Shown: in pieces, positions 12,843 to 20,214 of the stretch
Position numbering within the stretch: position 1 is the stretch's first letter
How the letters are laid out: each line of letters begins with the position of its first letter
From: a virus
Length of the DNA: 30,018 bases
Virus record (IMG/VR): IMGVR_UViG_3300027906_000091
Span: 1 to 30,018 of that record
Direction: 5' to 3' (one strand)
Notes under the pieces: model-generated
What the model saw: the letters and a program-made list of their open reading frames with translations, nothing else
Databases searched by the model: none
Told to the model about the DNA's origin: nothing
Made by a program: the position numbers and the translations under genes

Positions 12843-14818
12843 CTTTAACTTCATTTGTATCAGGAGAATTTTCTGCAAAAATGGATGGCAGAACTGATTT
12901 TGAAAAATATAGTTCTGGAGTTAAAACTATGGAAAACTTTTTAGTGCATCCTCAAGGAGCTGCTACTAGAAGAATTGGAACTCAATTTATTTCTGAAGTT
13001 AAAACTTCTTCTGCTAAAACAAGATTAATACCATTTGAATTTTCAACTACTCAAACTTATGTTTTAGAATTTGGAAATACTTATATTAGATTTTATAAAG
13101 ATAAAGGACAGATTGTAACTGGAGGATCAACTCCTTATGAAATTTCTTCTCCTTATTTAACTGCTGAACTATTTGACATCAAGTTTGCTCAATCAGCTGA
13201 TGTTATGTATATCACACATCCTAATCATGAAGTGATGAAGTTAAGTAGAACTGGACATACAGCCTGGACACTTACTGAAATTGATTTTACTGATGGACCT
13301 TATTTAGCTCAAAACACATCAGCAACAACAATGTCTCCATCTGGAACTTCTGGATCAGTTACGATAACTGCAAGTACATCAACTTTTGCTGCAACTGATG
13401 TTGGAAGATTAATTACATTTAGCTCAGGAAGAGCAAAAATAACTGGTTATACTTCTGCAACTCAAGTTGCTGCTACAACTCAAGTTAATTTTTCTGGAAC
13501 TGGAGCTGTAACAACTTGGAAGTTAGGAGCTTTCAGTAATACTACTGGACATCCTTCTTGTGTATCATTCTTTGAACAAAGATTAGTTTTTGCTGGAACT
13601 TTATCTGAGCCACAAACTTTATATTTCTCTAAAGCTGGAGATTATGAAAACATGACGACTGGAACTAATGCTGATGATGCTATGGTTTATACTATTGCCT
13701 CAAATCAGGTTAATGCCATTCGATACATGAAAGCAGTAAGAACTTTAGTTATTGGAACTACTGGAGGAGAATTTACAGTATCAGCTGATGGAACTAACGC
13801 ATCGGTTACACCAACAAATGTAACGATTAAAAAACAAAGTTCTTTTGGAGCTGCAAATGTGGATGCTATTCCAGCTGGTAATGCAATTTTATTTTTACAA
13901 AAAGCAAAAAGAAAAATTAGAGAATTAGCTTATAACTTTGATAGTGATGGTTATGTTGCTCCAGATTTAACAATATTAAATGATACAGTTACAAAAACTG
14001 GAATTAATGAAATGTCATATCAACAAGAGCCAGATAGTATTATTTGGTGTGTTAGAGATGATGGTCAATTAGCTGGTTTAACTTATCAAAGATCTGAGAA
14101 TGTAACTGCTTGGCATAGACACATTTTCGGAGGAGTTTTTGGATCTGGTAATGCAGTTTGTGAAAGTGTTGCAAGTATTTCTGGAACTTTAACTGAAGAT
14201 GAAGTTTGGGTAATTGTTAAAAGAACAATTAATGGTGCTACAAAAAGATATGTAGAAGTTTTTTCTGATTTTGATTTTGACGAAACAACTTCAACAGATT
14301 TTAAATTTTTAGACAGCCACCTATCCTACTCTGGAGGATCTACTTCAACATTATCTGGATTGGCACATTTAGAAGGTCAAACAGTTTCTATCCTGGCTGA
14401 TGGAGCTACTCATGCTACAAAAGTTGTAAGCTCAGGTGCAATAAGTTTAGATAGAGCATGTACTAAAGCATGTGTCGGTTTATCTTATGATAGTGTTTTG
14501 CAAACTATGAGAATTGAAGGAGGAGCTGCTGAAGGAACTTCTCAAGGAAAAACAAAAAGAATTTCAAAAGTTGTTTTAAGATTATTTGAAACAGTTGGTG
14601 TTAAAGTTGGACCATCTCTAACAACCTTAGAGACAATTCCATTTAGAACAACATCATCATTATTAAGTTCTCCAGTAGATACTTTATTAGCTGGAGATAA
14701 GGAAATAGAATTTAGAGACGATTATAACTCAGATGGATTTATATTTGTTAAACAAGATCAGCCTTTACCATGTTCTGTTTTAGCAATCTATCCAACTTTA
14801 GTTACATCGGATGGCTAA
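12824..14818 (+). CDS. tail tubular protein B-like (tail nozzle)
   Basis: 664 residues. The N-terminus SFVSGEFSAKMDGRTDFEKY, then SGVKTMENFLVHPQGAATRR and IGTQFI, is the signature of the T7 gp12/P22 gp10-class nozzle family. Further family blocks are YVLEFGNTYIRFYKDKGQI, HPSCVSFFEQRLVFAGT, GDYENMT and RKIRELAYNFDSDGYVAPDL. It forms the hexameric nozzle at the tail tip through which proteins and DNA leave. It is somewhat shorter than T7 gp12 (about 790). It overlaps the next gene by 8 bases. Confidence 0.92.
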   Translation: MPRTTLALTSFVSGEFSAKMDGRTDFEKYSSGVKTMENFLVHPQGAATRRIGTQFISEVKTSSAKTRLIPFEFSTTQTYVLEFGNTYIRFYKDKGQIVTGGSTPYEISSPYLTAELFDIKFAQSADVMYITHPNHEVMKLSRTGHTAWTLTEIDFTDGPYLAQNTSATTMSPSGTSGSVTITASTSTFAATDVGRLITFSSGRAKITGYTSATQVAATTQVNFSGTGAVTTWKLGAFSNTTGHPSCVSFFEQRLVFAGTLSEPQTLYFSKAGDYENMTTGTNADDAMVYTIASNQVNAIRYMKAVRTLVIGTTGGEFTVSADGTNASVTPTNVTIKKQSSFGAANVDAIPAGNAILFLQKAKRKIRELAYNFDSDGYVAPDLTILNDTVTKTGINEMSYQQEPDSIIWCVRDDGQLAGLTYQRSENVTAWHRHIFGGVFGSGNAVCESVASISGTLTEDEVWVIVKRTINGATKRYVEVFSDFDFDETTSTDFKFLDSHLSYSGGSTSTLSGLAHLEGQTVSILADGATHATKVVSSGAISLDRACTKACVGLSYDSVLQTMRIEGGAAEGTSQGKTKRISKVVLRLFETVGVKVGPSLTTLETIPFRTTSSLLSSPVDTLLAGDKEIEFRDDYNSDGFIFVKQDQPLPCSVLAIYPTLVTSDG

Positions 14819-15272
14819 TTATAAAATAATTCCATATTACAAAGAGCATGGAGACGAAATTATTGCTCTTGGTATGAATGATAAATTAATGGAGATTGAT
14901 GCAAGTTTTACAGAAAATAGGCTCGATACTGCAATCGCTGGGATGTCATTTACTTTACTGGTCAATAATAATATTGTGTTGGCTGGTGGCATTATTCCTC
15001 TTTGGCATGGAGTGGCTGAAGGCTGGGTTATGTGCTCTCAAAGAGTATTTAACCACAAAATTAGAGCAGCTGCGTCAGTCAAGAAGAGATTAGATTATCT
15101 CTGTCTTAATAACAAAATTCGTAGATTACAAACAGCAGTTAAAGAAGAATTTTATACTGGTGTTAGATTTGCTGAATGGCTTGGATTAAAAAAAGAAGGT
15201 CTAATGAAATATTATGGATTAGACAAAACTAACTATTGGAGAATGGCAAAATATTATGAGTTTTATAGGTAA
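14811..15272 (+). CDS. internal virion protein, gp13-like with GNAT-type pattern
   Basis: 153 residues. The central LLVNNNIVLAGGIIPLWHGV, then AEGWVMCS, followed by IRRLQTAVKEEFYTGVRFAE, then WLGLKKEGLMKYYG, matches the acetyltransferase-like fold of T7 gp13-type proteins (an AGG strand pair and the LGFxxEGxMxxY end). In T7 gp13 is needed for assembling the internal core rather than for known catalysis; enzymatic activity here is untested. It lies between nozzle and gp14-like genes, as in T7, overlapping both neighbours. Confidence 0.8.
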   Translation: MANYKIIPYYKEHGDEIIALGMNDKLMEIDASFTENRLDTAIAGMSFTLLVNNNIVLAGGIIPLWHGVAEGWVMCSQRVFNHKIRAAASVKKRLDYLCLNNKIRRLQTAVKEEFYTGVRFAEWLGLKKEGLMKYYGLDKTNYWRMAKYYEFYR

Positions 15273-15720
15273 CATAGCAGCTGCAAAAACAGCAAGTGCT
15301 TTAGGAAAATATAATCAGCAAAATTATTATCAACAAGCTGCATTACAAAGAAGAAAAACAGAGATTGCAAAAAATGCTTACGATCAGATTGATCGAAAAA
15401 GATTAGTTATCAATCAAGAAAAACAATACGATAGTTTATTTGTTAATCTACTTAACTCAGGTGCAGAATTAAGATTAGGAGATACTGGTTATGAAGTGTT
15501 GCTTGAAACTAAATATAATCAAATGACTGATCTTGCTATTGAAGATTTTAATTCTCAACAAGCATATTACGATGGAATTAATCAATCTTTATTATTAGAG
15601 AGCAAAGGTGTTGGCGAAAACTTTAAAGGTCAATTAACTGCTAGAGCTGAATATATGAAAGCAGTTGGATCTATGGCTGGAAATTATTATAGCTCAGGAA
15701 GTATTTTATCATCAGGTTAA
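15256..15720 (+). CDS. internal virion protein, gp14-like
   Basis: 154 residues with an Ala/Gln-rich helical N-terminus (IAAAKTASALGKYNQQNYYQ) and long helices (RRKTEIAKNAYDQIDRKRLV), followed by a Gly/Ser-rich end. Length, composition and position between gp13-like and gp15-like genes match T7 gp14, an ejection protein that inserts into the host outer membrane. Sequence identity to T7 itself is not evident, so the assignment leans on gene order. It overlaps the previous gene by 17 bases. Confidence 0.7.
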   Translation: MSFIGNIAAAKTASALGKYNQQNYYQQAALQRRKTEIAKNAYDQIDRKRLVINQEKQYDSLFVNLLNSGAELRLGDTGYEVLLETKYNQMTDLAIEDFNSQQAYYDGINQSLLLESKGVGENFKGQLTARAEYMKAVGSMAGNYYSSGSILSSG

Positions 15721-15721
15721 T

Positions 15722-17365
15722 ATGGCAAATATAAAAATACCACAATCTACTGCTCAGGTTAAAGTTGGAGCTGCTACTCAAGTTGGAGCTCTTGCTCTTC
15801 CAATAACTCAATTATCTAATGTTGTTGGATCTGGCTATAAAGCTCTTGGAAAAGTTGTTGAAGATATACATAAAGAACAAGTAACAGCAGAAGATAATGC
15901 TCAGTTTCAAGATATTGTAAAAAAAGCTGCTGTTGATATTGAAAGAATAAGCACAGCTGCATCAAGAGGAACTGATGTAAAATTAGCAGTAGATACATTT
16001 GAAAAATTAACTAAGCCTGAGAAATGGAATGAATTAACAAATGGCAAAAGAAAGAAAGTTAAAACAAAATTTAATCAATGGTTAAATAAAACTAAATTAG
16101 CAGAATATGTTTCAATAACAAAAACTGTAACTGGCAATCATGTTAAGCATGTTAAAGTTTCAAACAATACATACTTAGATGATTTAACTTTAAAAGCATC
16201 AAGTACAAATGTTGAAAGATCTGTTAATGCTCTTAATGAATTAAATGGATGGTTTGAAGATCCAGCAAATAGTATTCCTTACGATATTGATGAGTGGGAA
16301 AAATTAAAAGAAGAAAAATTAAATCAAGCTCAAAAACTTGCATATCAATTTGGTGCTAAAAACAATCCTGATTGGACACTTGCAAACAGAAAAGAAATTG
16401 AAAAAGTTGTTGGTCCTGAAGAGACTGAAAAACTTGTTGAAACAGCTAAGTTAAAAATTGCATCAAATGTAAATGCTGAGGACCAGGCTGATGAGGCAGA
16501 TATAAAAAATAGACAAGATTATAAAATAGGTAACTTTACTGAATTTCTTATTAGAATAAAAGATCAAGAGGATGTTCCAAGTTTAGATGTCATTAATGAT
16601 TTTTGGAAAGAAGATAAATTGAATACACCTCAATATGAGGCTTTAATTAAATTTTATGCTAATCCAAAATTTACTGGTAGCGATGATATTTATGATTTAA
16701 TTAATGAGCAAGTATTCTTAGCTGATACTGCTGAAGAAAAAGATGCTTTACAAAGAAGATTAAATTTATCTCCAGATTATTTAATAGGATTAGGTATTAA
16801 AGATATATCTGCAATTTCTGGACTTATTGAAAAATCTAAAGACCGACAAGTATTTCAAGATATGAAATATTATAAAACTGTTTTAGATGATACTTTAGGA
16901 AAATTAGATGAAGGAGGATTTATTTCTTTATCTAATTCAGAAGATCCTAAGAAAGATAAAAAATTAAGAACAAAAGCTCAAAGATTATATAACGAAGGTT
17001 TAGATAATAACTTATCTCCAGAAGATGCGTTTATGAGAGTTGTTAAAGGTTTCTTATTACATGAAAACAGAATGCCAGTTATTTATGACATTGCAGCAAT
17101 AACTTCTATTGCAACACCTGAGCCTTCTGATGCTGACAAAAAAGGAAAACCAGAAGATGTGTTTGATGGCTGGAGAACAAAAGCCATGGATGAATATAAA
17201 AAAGGCAATATTGGTTTTGATGAATTGTTAAATGATTTAGATGGATTAGATACTATGCAAGATCTTTTTAACATCAGAAAAAGAGCAGAAAAACATATTA
17301 AAGGTTTTGATGCCTGGAGCTCTAACAACAGCACAACATCAGGTGCATCAGGAGATTTAGGATAA
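15722..17365 (+). CDS. internal virion protein, gp15-like
   Basis: 547 residues from ATG 15722, which directly follows the previous stop; a TTG 19 codons upstream is in frame but lies inside the preceding gene. It opens with IKIPQSTAQVKVGAATQVGA, an N-terminal pattern I associate with marine podovirus internal proteins, and is otherwise almost all helical and polar, with no enzyme motif. In T7, gp15 with gp16 forms the periplasmic channel for DNA ejection. The gene order 13-14-15 and the coupling (TAATG) to the next gene support this role. Confidence 0.7.
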   Translation: MANIKIPQSTAQVKVGAATQVGALALPITQLSNVVGSGYKALGKVVEDIHKEQVTAEDNAQFQDIVKKAAVDIERISTAASRGTDVKLAVDTFEKLTKPEKWNELTNGKRKKVKTKFNQWLNKTKLAEYVSITKTVTGNHVKHVKVSNNTYLDDLTLKASSTNVERSVNALNELNGWFEDPANSIPYDIDEWEKLKEEKLNQAQKLAYQFGAKNNPDWTLANRKEIEKVVGPEETEKLVETAKLKIASNVNAEDQADEADIKNRQDYKIGNFTEFLIRIKDQEDVPSLDVINDFWKEDKLNTPQYEALIKFYANPKFTGSDDIYDLINEQVFLADTAEEKDALQRRLNLSPDYLIGLGIKDISAISGLIEKSKDRQVFQDMKYYKTVLDDTLGKLDEGGFISLSNSEDPKKDKKLRTKAQRLYNEGLDNNLSPEDAFMRVVKGFLLHENRMPVIYDIAAITSIATPEPSDADKKGKPEDVFDGWRTKAMDEYKKGNIGFDELLNDLDGLDTMQDLFNIRKRAEKHIKGFDAWSSNNSTTSGASGDLG

Positions 17366-20154
17366 TGGCTAAAGAAAAATTTACAGAACAGCAATACGAA
17401 GAGTTTGATTATATTACTGACTTCTATATGCCGATTAAAGAAGTTGAAGATAAATATAACTCTCCACATTTAAAAAGATTAAGAGATGCTAAAATTGATA
17501 CTCATGAATATTTAGGTTTAGAAAAAGTTGAAGGTGTTGGAGAAATAAAAAAGATTGAAGATAAAACAGAATTAGCTGAGGCAAAGAAAACTATTGGTCA
17601 ACATTTAATAGATTTTGCAAAAGATCTTCCAGAAGGAACAGTAACAGAATTAGGAGAGGCTGGAGCTAATGTTTTAAATAATGTTGTTCAGCTATTTGGT
17701 TTTGGATCTAATATGATTTTTAAAGGATCTGATAAAGGACAATTTATTTCTGATGCAACAACAGAATTTGCTCAAGGTTATAATAAAGGAACAGAAGAAT
17801 TTATTGCCAAACTAAATAAGTATAAAGAAGAAAACGATGTTAATGGAGCATCAGAATTTGTTGGAGAAATAGGAATTGATATTGGAGCATACTTTCCAAT
17901 TAATAAAATGTTAAAGAAAGCTGGTATTCCAGATAAAGTCTCTACTCCACTTGCTTTTGGTTTAGCCTGGGGATTTACTGGAGGAGATGCTGAGGCTGAA
18001 AAAGGAATGTTCATCGACAGTGAAGTGATCCATGGAGTAAATGACATTTTAGGAGTTTTAGAAGATACACCAGAAAGTGAAGTTGCAGAATTAGTTGGTA
18101 ATACTTTTGAAGGAACTATTTGGGGAGTTGCTGGAGATCAATTAATTAGAGTATTTAAAATTATAAAAAATAATGTTCCAGCTTTTATTAATCCTCAAAC
18201 AGCGACAACAATGGGAGGAACTGCTATTGCAACAGAAGGAGCAATAAGAGTTCAAGAAAACGCAGAAGAAAATTTGAATGTTGAAAATCAGAATTTAGAC
18301 GAGGAAAAAAAAACTCTAAATTTTGACGATCAAAGCAATAATAAAACAATGATGGAAATGTTTTATGGCTTAGATAAAACACAACAAGAAAAAATTTCAG
18401 CAGCTACTGGTTATCCAGTGGACCAAATTAAACAAGCTGGATTTCTTGATACAGTTGTTAAAGAAGGTGCAAAAAAGTTAGGTCCAGTTTTTAAATCTAT
18501 TGTAAGAGAGACAGCAGAAAAATTGCCAAACAAAGGAACTGGAGAACAAATGTTTAACCAGTTAAAAAATACTCCTGGAGTTAAATCTTCAGAATTAAAA
18601 TGGACTGGTCTTGATGAATTTCTTAAAGGCAAAAAAAGTGTAACTAAACAAGAAGTACAAGATTTTCTTAAAAATAATTCAGTAGATGTATCTGAAGTAA
18701 AATTTGGTGGACCACAAAGAGAATTATTACAAGATACAGTTAAAAGAAAAAATGCTTTTGAGGAAAAATGGTTAAATAATCAAGAATTAAAAAGAGGTAC
18801 AAAATATAGAAGTGAAACTGATAGAAATTTTGAACTTAGACAAGAAAGTCTTGATTATGATAATTATGAAGTTTTAGACAATGCTGATGGAACTTATTTA
18901 AGAATACCTTTTGATATGATGGCAACTTATTTTGGCGATGATTTTGCTAAAGGAGTTATAAAACCTAATAAAGTATTTAAAGGACCTGAAGGTCAAAATT
19001 TTCAAATATCTGCTTTAGAATTAGAAAAATGGAATATTGAAAATGAGATAAGAAATTTTAATAAAAGTGGAGGTACACCTAAATTTAATAGACCAGATTT
19101 AGTTGAGCCAGGTGGAGAAGATTATACCGAGTTAGTATTTAAAGTTAAAAAAGGTGGAATGGATATTGGTATTCCAACAGAAGTTAGAGGTAATAAATTA
19201 TTAGAAACTAAAAAAGGTGTTTTCTCTACTACTGATACTAGAGAGATGAATAAGTCAAATTGGATGACTACAACACCTTATAAAAATCCAGCTCACATGG
19301 ACACTAAATCAGAGATAGCTCATGTAAGATTTAAAACCAGAAATCTAAATGATATGAAAGTTTTAACAGTTGAAGAAATGCAATCAGATTTTGCAACAGC
19401 TGTAAGAAAAGGTCAAATGGATATGCCAGGATTAGATGATCTTGAAAAGCAAGTAGTTCAAGATTTTCCATTTAAAAATACTTGGTATGAAATGACAGTT
19501 AAAAGATTAATTAGATATGCTGCTGATAATGGATTTGATGCAGTTGCTATACCTAAAGGATCTGTCATTCAAGATAGGTATCAACTAACAAAAAAAATAG
19601 ATGACTTTGATATTGGCTCATTTGATCTAGCAAGAAAAGAAGTTGGATTAGAGGCAACAGATCGAAAAGGAATGTTACAAATATCTGAAGTATTTTCTTT
19701 TGATAAAGTTGAAAAAGAATTTGGTAAAGAAGTATTAGATAGAATTATTGCTAAAGGTAAAAAGATTAACTGGGCAGAAGTTGCAGAGCCTGGAGGAATA
19801 GATACTAGAGTTCTATTACCAAAAACTATTGAGTATGGTGGAGAAGGTAAAACACAATTATACAATGTAGCAATTCCTAAGTTTATGAAAAAGTATGGCA
19901 AGAAATGGAATGCTAAAGTTTATGATGATAATATTAAACAAGGACCAACTGTTGCTATGGATAGTATAAGTACCAAAAAAAGAAAGTTTGGTTTTGATAT
20001 ACCAGTTACAATAATTAAACTTACACCAGAAATGAAAAAAGCTGTTCAAACAGATGGACAAGCTCTATTCAGTATCTTTGGATTAGGTGGTGTTGGAGCA
20101 TCTGTAATATCGGATAGTATAAAAAACAATAATATTTCACAAACGACAAATTAA
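17365..20154 (+). CDS. large internal virion protein with polyvalent-protein-type domain
   Basis: 929 residues in the gp16 position. Residues 1-300 are helical with hydrophobic patches at about 95-118 and 192-206. From about 392 there is a region I recognise from giant phage 'polyvalent' proteins. It begins GEQMFNQLKNTPGVKSSELK, then WTGLDEFL. It continues with AHVRFKTRN at 652-660, VLTVEEMQSDF at 666-676, FPFKNTWYEMTVKRLIRYAA at 701-720 and GFDAVAIPKG at 723-732. It ends with IIKLTPEM (883-890) and GQALFS (898-903). The EMQSD/TW/AIPKG blocks are the conserved core. I see no lytic transglycosylase motif like that in T7 gp16. It is probably ejected into the host with the DNA; whether it has enzymatic activity there is unknown. 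A terminator-like hairpin follows. Confidence 0.75.
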   Translation: MAKEKFTEQQYEEFDYITDFYMPIKEVEDKYNSPHLKRLRDAKIDTHEYLGLEKVEGVGEIKKIEDKTELAEAKKTIGQHLIDFAKDLPEGTVTELGEAGANVLNNVVQLFGFGSNMIFKGSDKGQFISDATTEFAQGYNKGTEEFIAKLNKYKEENDVNGASEFVGEIGIDIGAYFPINKMLKKAGIPDKVSTPLAFGLAWGFTGGDAEAEKGMFIDSEVIHGVNDILGVLEDTPESEVAELVGNTFEGTIWGVAGDQLIRVFKIIKNNVPAFINPQTATTMGGTAIATEGAIRVQENAEENLNVENQNLDEEKKTLNFDDQSNNKTMMEMFYGLDKTQQEKISAATGYPVDQIKQAGFLDTVVKEGAKKLGPVFKSIVRETAEKLPNKGTGEQMFNQLKNTPGVKSSELKWTGLDEFLKGKKSVTKQEVQDFLKNNSVDVSEVKFGGPQRELLQDTVKRKNAFEEKWLNNQELKRGTKYRSETDRNFELRQESLDYDNYEVLDNADGTYLRIPFDMMATYFGDDFAKGVIKPNKVFKGPEGQNFQISALELEKWNIENEIRNFNKSGGTPKFNRPDLVEPGGEDYTELVFKVKKGGMDIGIPTEVRGNKLLETKKGVFSTTDTREMNKSNWMTTTPYKNPAHMDTKSEIAHVRFKTRNLNDMKVLTVEEMQSDFATAVRKGQMDMPGLDDLEKQVVQDFPFKNTWYEMTVKRLIRYAADNGFDAVAIPKGSVIQDRYQLTKKIDDFDIGSFDLARKEVGLEATDRKGMLQISEVFSFDKVEKEFGKEVLDRIIAKGKKINWAEVAEPGGIDTRVLLPKTIEYGGEGKTQLYNVAIPKFMKKYGKKWNAKVYDDNIKQGPTVAMDSISTKKRKFGFDIPVTIIKLTPEMKKAVQTDGQALFSIFGLGGVGASVISDSIKNNNISQTTN

Positions 20155-20161
20155 TAGTAAT

Positions 20162-20191
20162 AAACAAGTATCTTAAAATATTTGTTTTTTT
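20162..20191 (+). terminator. intrinsic terminator-like hairpin with T-run
   Basis: AAACAAGTAT (20162-20171) pairs with ATATTTGTTT (20178-20187) over 10 bp with one G-T pair and a 6-base loop, and seven consecutive T end at 20191. It is AT-rich, so moderate strength is likely. It lies in the 60-base gap between the two large internal virion genes. Confidence 0.5.
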
Positions 20192-20214
20192 AAAACAATA
20201 GGATTTCATTATAT

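Noticed and set aside
17083-17469. 128-codon leftward ORF across the gp15/gp16-like junction
   Set aside because: Antisense to two real genes, no motif, no promoter.
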